Of a stretch of DNA of 64,000 bases, positions 38,373 to 50,444 are shown piece after piece. The DNA comes from Cruorifilaria tuberocauda (lineage: Eukaryota > Nematoda > Chromadorea > Rhabditida > Onchocercidae), in the NCBI GenBank assembly GCA_013365365.1, contig JABVXU010000015.1, forward strand, positions 124,001-188,000, read 5' to 3'. Made by a program: the position numbers and the translations under genes. Every line of letters begins with the position of its first letter. Within the stretch, counting starts at the first letter, position 1. The notes under the pieces were generated by a model. The model made no database searches and was not told where the DNA came from. It worked only from the letters and a program-made list of their open reading frames with translations.

Positions 38373-39480
38373 CAGTTACTGATAATCTTGTTTCCTTCTT
38401 TTATTATTTGATACGTTTTAACTTGAACGTTTGCTGATATTGAGCGTAGATTGAGGACTAATAGAGTGGAGCAATCCCGATGCTAGTAAACTTTTTTACT
38501 CTATGGAATGGTTCTTAATCCAAAAGTTTACGCATGACTTTGTTTTATTTCTTTTCGAGCACAGGACAAATCGGATTCATGTGATCTATTATAGTTCAAG
38601 CATTAATAGATCAAACGCATATCAGTTAATACTGTTAAATGAATTGTAACAATACCATCACTACATACATTATGTTTGATCTTGTATATATATTTATCGG
38701 ATAAAAATGTTTTTTTAGTGACAGTTGAAACATACTAGGTTGACACAACAATGGTTATTTTCTCGAGCGAATGCACTCTCTCGAATCGAAAGTTTTCCGG
38801 TAGACTGCTTTATCTGGGTTGTCTGGGTTATCCCCGACCTATTTTCTGCTTATCTATGCAACTGAAACCTGTGGATAGGGTTGGGCTGAACCTAGTAGAA
38901 TTTTGAGCTACAATGATCACTATGGTTTCTACAACGTGTTCTGTTATACAGTAGTTTATTGGTAGAAGTAGGATTTTCCGCGGGATTTGGTGTGGTATCA
39001 TTGACCTTTGGGAGCGGGAGGGAGATTATGATTCATACTGGAAAGCCACTGGTCCCAAACTGAATAGTGATAGTAAGTCCAGGCGAAAATATATACATAT
39101 ATATAGACATATGCACTATGATATATATTTATATATTAGTATATATGTATATCATTAGCTCTATGGAAAGTTACTATGTTGAACAGAGTGTACAGATCAT
39201 GGTGAAAAGTAATTGAATAGATCGTAATTTCTTTTGCGGTTCATTATTTTATATTTGTTGTAGTTAGATATGTCTTGAAATTGATAATTATAATGGAGTT
39301 TATGAGGATTTGGAATCACTGTTGACTTTCTGCTTTCAGCAACATTGCTAATTATATTTCTTCGTAGTTGCATAGGTGTTGTCTCGGATAAAAGTTAAAC
39401 CAATCTTCGTCATTGCACTGTTTTATCGTCACTGTTTTTAGGACTGCTTTAGTTGCAACAAGTTGAATATCAGTCACATT
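38373..39480. other. Intergenic region before uL13, with a GC-richer stretch and an AT repeat
   Basis: About 38760-39075 is less AT-rich than its surroundings and has no open frame; it may be the promoter of the uL13-ELP6 pair or an unrecognised RNA. At 39088-39160 there is an ATATAT-type low-complexity run. An acceptor-like ATCAG lies about 8 bases before the uL13 ATG. Confidence 0.45.
39088..39160. repeat. ATATAT-type low-complexity repeat
   Basis: Alternating TA/TATG sequence about 320 bases upstream of the uL13 start. Confidence 0.8.
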
Positions 39481-40488
39481 ATGGGATTAATTGATAAGCC
39501 AATTGTTATTGATGGAAAAGATCATCTTTTGGGACGATTGGCATCAGTTATCGCCAAGCAGCTTCTCCTTGGTCAGAAAATTGTCGTTGTGCGATGCGAA
39601 GAAATCGCAATTTCTGGCAATTTCCATCGTTCTAAACTAAAGTTTATGAGTTTTTTGCGTAAGCGATGTAACGTTAAGCCGGCGCGTGGTCCCTATCATT
39701 TCCGTGCTCCAAGTCGTATATTCTGGCGAACTGTTCGTGGCATGTTGCCGCATAAAACGCATCGAGGAAAGGCGGCATTGCTTCGTTTAAAGGCATTCGA
39801 TGGAATCCCACAACCATATAATCGAGTTAAACGACAAGTTCATCCTTCAGCTCTGCGGCATTTGGCATTGAAACCACGAAGGAAGTATTGCACAGGTATT
39901 TTTGTGCTGATATTTTCAATATTGTAACTACTTACAGTTTCTTTTGATTTTCCTTCTTATATGCTTCATTTTATTTTAGGCTAGTAATTTTGAATATATA
40001 TTGGTTTTTAAAGTTTCAGAAAAATGTATGGGCATTTTTATCTAGTCGTGTTTTAAGATAGTTAAATGAATCTTTATATTAAGTAAAAAGTTTTTATGTT
40101 TAAGAATATCGAGCGTCTTGTGTTGTTGCTATATAAGTTCTATATAAAACAACGAAAATTTTTGATCAGATAAACTGAGCAGAAGCTTAAATTATTCCTT
40201 ACTGAGCGCTTAGCCATACCTCACTTGGGAAATCTGATAATGTAAAGCTGTTCGATTTCAAATGCGATGGTCAATGGTGATATATTTTCAGTTGGGCGTC
40301 TCGCACATGAAGTGGGTTGGCAGTATCGTGATGTAGTCGCAAAGCTAGAAGCCAAAAGAAAAGTTAAAAGTGCCGCATTTTATGAGCATAAAAAGATGAA
40401 GTCGAAGCTGTTTGCACAGGCACTGAAATCAGATCTTGTTAAAAATTCTCCTTATCAAAAGCTTATAGAATCTTATGGTTACCAATAA
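39481..40488 (+). CDS. rpl-16: 60S ribosomal protein L13a (uL13; RPL-16 in C. elegans)
   Basis: Structural protein of the large cytosolic ribosomal subunit. Two exons, 39481-39895 and 40292-40488, join in phase 1 to give 203 aa, the usual eukaryotic L13a length. The uL13 core is evident: [20 protein letters not shown] at the start, [39 protein letters not shown] and [20 protein letters not shown]. Exon 2 has [16 protein letters not shown] and a lysine-rich helix. The ATG at 39481 fits the family start; an in-frame stretch upstream lacks homology. Its stop is only 252 bases before the ELP6 start on the same strand, and AATAAA stands at 40509-40514, which suggests a polycistronic unit led by a ribosomal protein gene. 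Confidence 0.96.
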
Positions 40489-40740
40489 ATTTGTTTTGTT
40501 ATTAATAGAATAAAATTCTTATTTGATATTCATTGATTTTTTTTCATAAATATGGCAAGGTCATTGTTACGAGAGTATTTCATCACTGCTTTGCTGTGGA
40601 AGTAGTATATGGAGATAGTTTTCTTTTTTGGAATGTTCAATAAATTTAAAAGTACTGAAATAAGGAGGGTTACGAAACAGTCTTCAGTTTGACGTTTTTC
40701 ATATGCAAGTATGTAAGTTTAACGGTAGAGCTCTTTGAGT
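40489..40740 (+). other. Intercistronic region uL13-ELP6
   Basis: 252 bases with AATAAA at 40509-40514 and several T-rich runs between two same-strand genes. Size and content fit a nematode operon spacer. Confidence 0.5.
40509..40514 (+). promoter_or_regulatory. Polyadenylation signal AATAAA for uL13
   Basis: AATAAA 21 bases after the uL13 stop codon. Confidence 0.6.
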
Positions 40741-42136
40741 ATGCTAGCAGAAATTAGCAGTTTGTTGGATGAGAAGAATTACAATATTATCGCGATCGAA
40801 TGCGAAGATTTAAGCTCACCTGCTTTCTTGCAATTATGCATTATTGGTTGTGCGGTGGAGAAGCACGTAAAGGTTATCTATGTATCGGTGACACGAAGTA
40901 TGCTCGCCTTTAAGTTCGTTGATTTTTCTCTGTTGTATGCATTAATGTAGGTTCGATTATATGAGTTTTAAATTTCCGAAAAAATCCATAAAATATTGTT
41001 CACATATCCTGTTGACTATTTACATCACATTCTTTATATGTGATGTTATTGGAATTAGGCACTCATAATGACAGGAAGTAGCCATTTCTGTAACATTGCG
41101 ACTATGTCGGGATTCATTTCAGGAGAACCGTGTGTAGTTTATCTATTTATCTAGCGGCGTCAATGCTGGGAGGTCATCCCAAATGTCAATCTTTTGTTCT
41201 GCGGAATGAAGATTCACGCCTTAATTTGTCACTTTTTTAATACAAACTTCTGTATTTAATGTGTTTTATCGTTAAGTGTTTGCTAGGGCGATGGCAAGCA
41301 AAGTAATGATACGATTATCAGGAAAGCTGAAATTTTTGCCTGTGGGCCAGTTTCTACCTAATGGCTTTATTAAGGATAATGATGACACATTGTTTGCATG
41401 TCTTTTGGAGGTATAGTATCTTTTGACCTTTCCGAATCTCTTGACACTATTTTTGTTTTCTTTTTGGAAAGTTCGCTGTATTTAGCGAATCACTTTTCGA
41501 ATAAAATTTCGTTTCATTACAGGAAATCAATAAATATATTGAAGAAGGCGATAATGAAGTATTCATCATATTTGACAATTTCACTGTGTTTTGTGATTTT
41601 AATAAGACAGCTTCACATATTCCTGCATTTATACGACGTCTGCAACAATTCAATAGCAGTTTAGAAATCAAATTGGCAAGTTAAATTAATTCTTATTACT
41701 ATCAACGTACAGAAATTGTTCATTTCTTATCGTCATAAAATACTCATCCATGTTCACACGTCCTCATTTTAGGTGATAACTTTCCAATCGAAAGACCAAA
41801 TTTCGAATATTATCCTCCATGAAAGTGATATTATTATAAGGATAAAACGTGTTGGAAATGGTTTTGCCAGAGACGTCACTGGGCAGGTGAATCCATGACG
41901 ATAATTTTGTCTTTTTACAGTATTATGTTAGTCAATCTGCGTTAAGTAGAAGCATTGAACGATTCCATCAAATCTTGTACTTAAATAAAATAATCCTAAT
42001 CTCAATTACAATTTTGCAGTTGTATATGATGGAACGTATTGGTAAAATGCTCTATTCAGAAAATTTTTTCAATTATCATCTGAGTGATCGATCTGCACGA
42101 CTTTTCCTTCCCGGAATGTCAAGGCCCGAATTATAA
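40741..42136 (+). CDS. elp6: Elongator complex protein 6
   Basis: RecA-fold subunit of the ELP4-5-6 ring of Elongator, which modifies wobble uridines of tRNAs in the cytoplasm. Five exons in frame: 40741-40913, 41287-41410, 41523-41675, 41773-41886, 42020-42136; 226 aa (human 266). Exon 1 is the first beta-alpha unit (IIAIECEDLSSPAFLQL, then VKVIYVSVTRSM); the family's Walker A is degenerate, as expected for ELP6. Exon 3 gives the second strand EVFIIFDNFTVF. Exons 4-5 give the best match, RIKRVGNGFARDVTGQL, and the end SARLFLPGMSRPEL, which parallels the ELP6 C-terminus. Intron 1 uses the weak donor GTTCGT, chosen because it reproduces the family spacing. Intron 3 needs a GC donor (TTG|GCAAGT). 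AATAAA lies at 42225-42230. It probably shares a transcript with uL13. Confidence 0.85.
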
Positions 42137-42568
42137 CAGCTATTTCGGAATAATTTTAACTGCACTGTCTTCTCGGAACACTGATGCACAATATTTATTG
42201 GCATCCAAACAGATCAATATACAAAATAAAATAAACAAATGGACAGAAATCATCATATAGATAAAAGAAATATAACAAATATTTCATTTTCTTGACAGTA
42301 TATTTTTCTGGGAATCGCATACATAGGATGGATGTGTACTATATCAATAGTGATTTAAATACATAATAGGTACTCATATGCAAAGAAGTTTATTATCACA
42401 AATCTCTTCTCCAAATTGCATATTTTACAAAGGTTTTATGAAGAAGCAATTGTCAGTTTTCTGATTTTTGTATTTGTATTAAGATTTAGGGTAAAGAAAA
42501 AAAATAAATCGAAATAGCTTAGATCGGAAGAAAAATAAGTAGCAACTGTCTGTTTTTCTGTTTCGATG
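42137..42568. other. 3' region between convergent ELP6 and porcupine
   Basis: Contains AATAAA for ELP6 (42225-42230, plus strand) and possible minus-strand signals (TTTATT at 42389-42394). No coding potential seen. Confidence 0.5.
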
Positions 42569-44788
42569 TCAGTAGAATGCCAATAATAGCGAAAACAATC
42601 CGATGATATGACTAAAGTAGTAGGAATCAGCCCACACCGAAAGTGTATGCCTCCAGGAATATCCCGTTTCTGCTGTGCTGTCATCAAATGCCATTCCAAG
42701 ATACACTAAATGCGTGACAGCTAAAGCTCGAAATACAATGTTGATGGCCAGTGTACTTAAGGCATTCTGAAACTACAACTTAAATGAAAAGGTGCATGCA
42801 TGTATGTGGCTAACATTGTAATACTTTGGTTTTTGCTTTAATTGTTTGTAAATAGGTAATTCAAAACCTCTTTATATGTATGGTGACAATCTTTGCGACA
42901 TTTCCTTGCACAAACACATGAATCAATGCAGCGACTCAATTTACTTCTCATTTCTGAAAATTAATTTCGTTAAATATGCATAAACTTTGCGATCAGAAAT
43001 ATTTAAAAAACTACCAACTTGTCTCAGCATACGTATAGAATCCCAGTGAAAGTAACACCGCAGATAACTGGAAATTAATACCCTGAAATTTTTTGATGAG
43101 AGATTGCATTTCAAAATAAAAAATTTGCACAACAGCCTAATTTTATGCAGAACTTTTGCAAGGATTTTACAGATTTATCTAGGCTCAAATATATTCTAAA
43201 AACTGAAATGAAACCTACATGAAAAAGAGAACTAACAGCGTAAGTAATAAAAATTGCAGCTGCAGAGCCATATTTCTTAATCTCTCCAAATATATCTGTA
43301 AAGCATAATTGCAGTTTTTTTCATTCAATACAAAGATTGAAAATAAAAAGAATGAAAGGAAACTTTTGTTTACATTGATGCAAAAATCGGTGCATAGGTA
43401 TATTCCAGGAAACGACAACATCCACTAGCGAACGAGGCAATTCGATATGAATCCAATCAGCTACAATACCAGAGTCAATACCAGATAATAACGAAGTACC
43501 CGCGGAGAACCAGCTGACAAAGTAATGACTAAATCGAAATGACTGAGCAACAAAGTATGCCCCAATGAAAGGCAGTTCGACAAAACTATTGGCAATGCAT
43601 GACGAATGGATAACCGCCAACAATGACAGAGCAATATAGCTGAGAGCACGAAAACAATTAGTAATTTCTACCTAAAATTATTTCTGCTAACATTTGATTG
43701 TTTTTCTCTTTTAAATTTTCAAATAATTATAATTCTTTTTATTTTAATTAAATCAGACTTACTTTGAATTCTTTTAAGTATAATGAGTCTTGATACTGTT
43801 TATAAGTAATCCATGGGCCGAATAATACAGTTGAACTGTCAAACATGTAGGAGAGTAAGCGTAACAGTGTGATACTACTGTTAATTTCAGTGGAAAGATC
43901 AAAGGACAGTGAAGTAATTTTCATCAAGATAATCATTAGTATACCGCGCATCGACATAAATTCTTTGGCCGTGAAGAAATATTGCCTACAAAATTATTCG
44001 AAGCCATATAAGAGTATTACCAAACAGATGAATAAATGAAAATGAAATTCTCATTTCAAATTTCAACACTTTCCCAAATGGGGTGCACAACAAAATATTA
44101 TACAAGAACTGATCATAATTTCTTAAGATCTCCTTAATTTAAAATCTAAAAATCGTTTAACGAATGAAAATGAGACTCACCAGATCAAAAGCGTACCGAT
44201 CGAGTATGCCAACATCACAAATTTGATATGCTTATTGAGGAGAAATTTATAATATGGTAATACAACAGTTAGTGCAATATATGTACAAACTGATAAGAAA
44301 TTACTTTGGGTCTCTATTATAAACAATCCAAAAGCTATGAAGATTACATGTAGCGTTAATTCACTTACTATTCCTGAAATAATAACATTAAAAGAGCCAA
44401 AAAGACGAAACATATCTCCCACTATTTCGTCTTTTTAGTTTTTTTAATAGTATGCAAGAGATTCCAAAAAACTCAAAGTAAAAATAATAGTAGTAAAAGT
44501 AATAGCAAATTAAAATTAAAGTTAAATGAATTTGACACTAATCAAAAATTTAAACATGATTTTAATTTGGTGAAGACCTTGAATTTTAAGTGAATATTTA
44601 CTTTTTGCATGTAAAAACACGAGAAGTCGTTTCAAAGCAGAAAAGAGCAACAATTTCAGTATAAGGCCCTGCAAAGAAGCAAGCACACCTATCGAACACC
44701 GCTGCCATTCGTGGATCGACTCCTCTTTAAATTCCTCGTCAGATGACTGTATAGCCTCATCGTAAAACCATCTTTCTTCATCAAGCAT
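42569..44788 (-). CDS. mom-1: Porcupine Wnt O-acyltransferase (MOM-1)
   Basis: MBOAT enzyme of the ER membrane that attaches palmitoleate to a conserved serine of Wnt ligands, needed for their secretion. Eight minus-strand exons in frame: 44602-44788, 44181-44373, 43763-43985, 43374-43671, 43219-43295, 43019-43082, 42868-42953, 42569-42766; 441 aa (human 461). The N-terminus is acidic (DEERWFYDEA), followed by many hydrophobic helices. Exon 3 carries MKITSLSFDL and STVLFGPWITYKQY. Exon 4 ends with ELPRSLVDVVVSWNIPMHRF, the porcupine MBOAT signature (ELPRSMVEVVTSWNLPM in human). The catalytic-type histidine lies in SSLFHGINF, about residue 326. Exon 7 is cysteine-rich (CIDSCVCARKCRKDC), as in the family, and exon 8 reads VYLGMAF. 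The ATG at 44788 is the first in this frame with a sensible N-terminus. Confidence 0.93.
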
Positions 44789-45538
44789 TGTTGTAACCAC
44801 TATGCAGTCGTAATCTGATTTGCAAAATAATATTGGTTGCTACTTCAGGAAAACTGAATTGGTTTAACAAAGGTATAAGCGTCTTAAAATGCTTCTCAGC
44901 TGAAGATAACTTATTGCAATACAAGTAAATTATGTAAATCCTGCTACTCTAAGCGAAATAAGTTAGTTTAAATCTAAGTCAATTCAACTAAACCGTTTAA
45001 TGAGATAGGACTGGTTGAATGCGCAACATATCGTACTGTCAATAAAGGAATGAGTTCTGAGAAATCAAATGACTCTTCTTGATTGCAAAATTATTAAAGA
45101 AGTACCGGAACGACTCTCGCTAATAGTTTCGCATTTTTCATATCCAAATATCGCCTAAAATATGATTTTAAAAATATATCAAGTTCGCAAGCAACACTTG
45201 TTCGAAATCATTATCTCAATATAACGTTAGCATATAGGAAATCGGAAGTGTAACACTAGGACAACGTGTAAAATTAACTAGCAAAGTTAACTCCAAAAAA
45301 TATTTGTAACTAATGGCCATAAAACAGAAAGATGTAAATTGATAACACGGGCCTTAAGACAGATTAAGATCGAAGTTAGTGCCACCGATTAAGGAAAGAG
45401 TATGAAACGATCGCTAGATTGTAAACTGGCGTTGAGAAACGGGTTAGGGATGTTTTGGGGTGAAGTGAATATTTTTTTTGGGATGGCGTATATATTTCGT
45501 AATAGTGATTAACTTTCAGAGTATTGAATAATTCGAGA
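44789..45538. other. Divergent intergenic region between porcupine (-) and KICS2 (+)
   Basis: 750 bases without coding signal. Near its end AACTTTCAG (45511-45519) lies 19 bases before the KICS2 ATG. Confidence 0.5.
45511..45519 (+). promoter_or_regulatory. Candidate spliced-leader acceptor upstream of KICS2
   Basis: AACTTTCAG, an excellent nematode 3' splice consensus, stands 19 bases before the ATG at 45539 without an obvious upstream exon. An SL acceptor is likely but inferred. Confidence 0.5.
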
Positions 45539-48448
45539 ATGACATCAGAGACATTATCTACCTGTTTAGCGACAGCGGCAGATATCGCTTGCATAGATCC
45601 TCTTATTGGCAATGACCTGTATCCTCTTCTTCAGGTGCAATTAATTTTCTTTTTTATGTATTTGCTTCCTCCAACATCGATGTGTAAAATGCTGTTTTAT
45701 TTAAGAATAAATATAGCTGTTTTATTATTTTCACAAATTTTGTAGCAATTCGGCACGGCAATGAGCAAAGCCCATTTTGATGATGCCCGAGGATTAATTG
45801 AATCATTTCGGGGTACACGAGTTCCAATATCAGCTAGTGCTGAAGACTCTCTTTGCCATTTACTCCTTTCTGCTTGCATTCAGGTTGTTTCATTCAATTT
45901 TTCGTAATAATGAGGAACCATATATAAAATCATTTGGTGCATCTAAAAGTTTTTTGTTTCCGATAGTAAAAGCGGAAAGCGCATATTATTCTCTGAATTT
46001 TATGGTACCGAAAGCCTTTTTTCGACGAGAAAGCACTTTACTATTAACTTACACACAGATCAAGTAATATTTTCATTTAATCCTTTTTTTTCTTCTCAGT
46101 CTAAATATCAATGAACTAAATTTTTTCGAGAAAAGGGCTTGAAGTTTAAATAAATGCCTCGATATCATTGCTTAAATTAATTTTAAGGGTTTGGAAACAT
46201 CTATCGACTTTAACTAGTGGTGTTGTCACGGTTTTTCTTTTTTGTAACTATGAAATTCTTGTTACTGTTCATAATAGTAATTCAATTCAGAGCTGAACTA
46301 TGTCGAATGGATGATGTCATGGAAAATACTAAGATTTCAGCAGCAGAAGATATCAGACGACGTTTGATTGACTTTACCAGTGCTAGAGTTTCAATGATTA
46401 ATGTTTACAATTCATTTCTAGTCGAAAGTAGCGCTTTTTCAAACTTATTATTTCATTTTCTTATCACAAACACAAGATCAAATTTAGTATCTCATTCATA
46501 ATACTTATATTTTACGTTATTTTACATTGTTTAATAATTTATTAATTTTTATTTTAGTTTAATTCAATTTAATTTTTTTCATTTTGTTTAATATAATTTA
46601 AATTGATTTAATTTAATATAATTTATTAATTTAATTGAAACTCATTAATATTAATATTTAGTAATTTAATTATAAAAATCATTCAGATTTTGGTCTTCCA
46701 AGTGAATTAATAGCTTTGACGACAGTCCTTTCATCAGTCGAACATTTACTAATGCTTCTGATTAATCATGAATCACTTAGATCCTTATTTACTTTTGTTA
46801 CGAACGAAATAGCGGCAATGAAGCTACTTTTGGAGGTGCAGCTAGCTCTGATACGATGTGAGGTTCTGTTTTTGTCATTTCATAAAGCTTTTCTTAACTA
46901 TTTTTATTAAAATGAAACTTTCGCTGTGGTTGAATTTGTAGACTTTTTTGAATGAGCATTTCTTTATGGAATTTTAACACTAAGAATTCGGAATTATAGG
47001 TCTCCGTGTTTCAGTTCCTACAATCATTAATTAAATTAAAGAGCGCGTATGTTAAACTTCAATTGTGGTTCAATTCTGTCGGTTATAAACATACGCAAAC
47101 TAAAACAGCAGTCAAGTTCTTCGCTTTCGGTAACGACTTGTATTTTAAAACTGTGCTTATCAATTTCCTTTTTAAAATATTCATTTTGAAGCTGCAAAAA
47201 ATTTGCTCCACACTGGATTTCGGTAAAGCTTTAATATTTGCAATTTCAGGACCTCAAGTTCAGTGTTCTCCTTTGAAGCTGTGTAGCTGGACTTATGAAT
47301 TTTACATGTTATTATTAGCAAAATTCTCCCTATATTTTCATGATTCCTTACAACCACAATGCTCAACAAGCGACTTTGACCATACCATTGGTGCTATGAA
47401 ATCGCCGAATTTCGTTCAAATATTCACCACATTTCAACGCAGAACGGAGCCCTCATTTATTCTTTTAATTGCTAATCGTTGCAGTGCTCCAGATATATCA
47501 CCACGTTCGTTTTACCGGCTATTAGTTCGCTCTTTACTTTTTATTATTTTGGTTAATTTTTCTGCGTTTCCATTTTTATTTCTCTATGAATAAACAGCTT
47601 TTGAAGTTGTCAGTATTCGAAAATTTTCTGTTGAACATTCAACTTCTAAACTTAATGAACATAACCATTTTTTTTTTGAAAATTCTCGATGTCTTTTATG
47701 TAGTGTATGTTTACTTTACTTTTTCAGTCATTTTATGTCTAAAAAATAAAAGAATACCAAAATTATATTTTCAGTTATTGGTTACGGATGTGCTGCAAAC
47801 TTTGATGATGAGCAAGGTGAATTGCGAAAGAAATTTTTAATCTTTCTAAAAATAGGCGGTGAAAAAAAAGAAGTAAACTTACTGCTTCCGTCGATTTCCA
47901 TACTTATACAAGAAGCAGGTGCTAAAAGATCTGGAACAGACCGTATCACATATTGCTATGATCAACTCATGTCCAAGGTACAATTTTCTATTTTCCTTGT
48001 TGATTATTAATCAATAGAAATAGAAATGTGTATAAGTTTTTTAAATGCCAAAATAAAATAAAAGTTTAACATAAAAATAGAATAAGAGATAAATTTTGGC
48101 GGAAAATTTTCTTCGATTTTACTGAAAGATATGCAGTGACCCGCATTAAACATGTAGAGTCAGTTGTAATTATTCAGTTTTAATTGTTTTTTTAATTTGG
48201 AAACAGAAAATTGTTCTTCAGTCGTTTGTATTTTCAATTTTATAATTTGCCAAGATTACATTTGTTATGGTTTTTTTTCATCCCAGAGTTTCTTCGTACT
48301 ACCGGTGGAATATAATTTATACATAACGATTGTTTTTGACCGAAGAGTTAGCGAACGTGATAACGCAGTGGTTAGCTTTCTAATAAACAGTTGCAGTCAG
48401 TTGCGATGTGCTAAAATCTGTCAAAGTTGGCGAAAATTTTCAACATAG
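45539..48448 (+). CDS. kics2: KICSTOR complex subunit KICS2 (C12orf66) homologue
   Basis: KICSTOR tethers GATOR1 to lysosomes and restrains mTORC1 when nutrients are low. Nine exons keep frame: 45539-45634, 45746-45903, 45950-46063, 46291-46427, 46687-46862, 47015-47129, 47250-47483, 47775-47977, 48287-48448; 464 aa (human 446). Matches along the length: KAESAYYSL (human EKVYHSL), FLQSLIKLKSAYVKLQLW (human FLPSLVNLHSAHTKLQTW), MLLLAKFSLYFHDSL (human MLLAKFSFYFHEAL), and the C-terminal YNLYITIVFDRRVSERD (human HFTIVIIFESKKSERD). Two junctions are less certain: intron 2 would be only 46 bases (45904-45949), and intron 7 uses a weak GTGCTC donor. Intron 4 is nearly pure TTTAATTTAAT repeat. The identification rests on remembered human sequence but extends from end to end. 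Confidence 0.85.
46515..46680. repeat. TTTAAT-type AT repeat in KICS2 intron 4
   Basis: Degenerate TTTAATTTAAT/AATTTATTAA units fill the 3' half of the intron. Confidence 0.75.
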
Positions 48449-49920
48449 TTTATTTTCTGATAATGATTATATCTTTTTTTTTTGTTGTTTTATATGATTC
48501 TTATTGTTATTAAACTAATGTATAAGCCTTTATTATCACATTTTCTATAGTTTTCGTGTTTTATGAAGAGATTGTATAAGCTCCCTTTGAATGTTTAAGC
48601 AAATATAGATGCTTCATCGGTGTGGGACATTATTAGAATATATTTGAATATTTTGGGATGAAACCATCTTCAATTCTTCCTCGCTGAAGGAAGAGTAATG
48701 GTTGGAAATCGTAATTTCTAAAAATGTTGTCCAGCTCTTACTGTTTAATTTTTATAGCAATTAAGTGTATAATTGCACTTATTTAAAGCACGGTGATTTT
48801 TGTTATATTCGAGAATGCATGCATAAACAGAAGTTTTAATGTTGTACAACATTATATTTTATATTATATGCATACTTGGATATGTTCCGAAATTTTTATA
48901 TATCAAAATGGATGCTATGGTTTAGACTTCAGATATGCGGGACATTGAATTGACTGCTTGCATACATTAGCAGGATGACTTTATTATATTACTTACAAAT
49001 AAAATATGACGACATCTTATCATTAACTCTTAACAAATAAATTTAAATGCTCGATAATAGTTTTATTAAGAAATCTATCTGAGGATTTAGGACATTAGTA
49101 GTAATAATTTAAAGCAGTTAGCTATGTATAAATCAGACAGACTTGCTATGAAACTCTTCCATTGGAATGCTTTCATAGTAAATTCCTCTTGTTGTCATAT
49201 CTGTTACGATCATTTTATTCTGCTCACACACATTAAAAAGTGGCTTCGTCTTTATGCCAATGCATGAATAATGTCATACACAGGTTCCTGCACATCAAAT
49301 GCTCATGTATTTTTGTGAATTAGACCTTTTATTTAAAATAGTACTGCTTTCTAGTTTATTTCTAACTGGAAAAATGGAGTGAATGCAAGATAATTGGTTA
49401 TTTTTGTAATAATTCGCTATTTCAGCATAGTACGACCCGCATAATAAGGATATGACTAAATTTTTTTATTTCATTCTTTGACTTTTGTTCTGTCAAGTAT
49501 GACGTGCATTCCGTATTGCTAATGTTCGAAAATATGATCTGAGAAGTTTCCTGATTGACTTTTGCTGGGGCTTTCAAAGTAGTGAGTAGCGGAGAGCAGT
49601 CTAGATTGGATGGAATTCGAAATCAAACCTCTGATGTCTAGTGTTTTAAGATTTATGAAGTTTATCTGGGATGGAATATGAATAATGTGAAGTCAAGAAC
49701 CGTAGAAATATTTGATAAATCTCTAGTGAAATGGTTAAAGGGCAATCCAGTTTTTCACCAATCAGTCTTGGTTTGGGGAAGTTAGCGTCCAATAAAGTTG
49801 GATAACTCATATTCTGCGTATATATTAGGGTCGGACTTGCAGAAAGTCCCTTCCCATCAGAACTACAGAAATCTCTACAGTTTTCAATCAATTAATCACG
49901 AACAATTTAATTAAGAAAAG

Positions 49921-50250
49921 AATGCAATGGCCACTGCCTGTGTGCTTTAAACGGTCTGGCTCATTGCCACTGGGACAAAGGTAATATAAGGAGAGGGGAC
50001 CCACTGCTAACCTCGTGGACATCGAGGACTGGAGCTATGAAGAGGTGAGGGGAGAAGCGCCCTTCCGGTCAAGAAGCAGGGGAGACCACCTGATAGAAGT
50101 AGAAAGGGAAGCGAAGACAGGTGTGCCGATGGTTCGTCCGTGAGTAGAATGTCACCCGCCTTCACACCAGGTAACGACGATGTCGCCTGCTACAGGAGAC
50201 AGGCCTGTACAACAGCTTGTCACCACCTCTCTCGCTAATATAGCTTCTTA
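49921..50250. other. GC-richer non-coding patch
   Basis: Around 330 bases with clearly higher G+C than the flanks. All frames are interrupted, so it is not a coding exon by itself. It contains the palindrome ACAGGCCTGT. Candidate 5' UTR exon, promoter or structured RNA; none is proven. Confidence 0.5.
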
Positions 50251-50304
50251 CTCTCCTTCCTCCTTCTCTGCCCTTCTCTCTCTTTTCCTCCTCCTGTATA
50301 AATA
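50246..50304 (+). promoter_or_regulatory. Polypyrimidine tract followed by TATAAATA
   Basis: About 50 bases of almost only C and T (from 50246) run into TATAAATA at 50297-50304. The arrangement resembles a core promoter, directly after the GC-richer patch. Assignment to Scribble, over 5 kb away, is a guess. Confidence 0.3.
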
Positions 50305-50398
50305 TGTCTTCATCTCCTAATCTCTCTCCACCATTATCATATTCTCTGTTGATTCCTCAACATGTCATGCACGGCTATCTTTCTGCTCCTTCTGTCTA

Positions 50399-50444
50399 CC
50401 ACAGACACACACACAGAGACACAGACACACACATACATAGGCAC
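50399..50444. repeat. CA-type microsatellite (CACA/CAGA mix)
   Basis: Imperfect ACAC/AGAC repeats about 100 bases after the TATAAATA box. Confidence 0.85.

Noticed and set aside
46217..46501. Signal-peptide-like ORF (MKFLLLFIIVIQF) at the end of KICS2 intron 3
   Set aside because: The frame runs into KICS2 exon 4 by chance across its acceptor; exon 4 joins exon 3 in phase with family homology.
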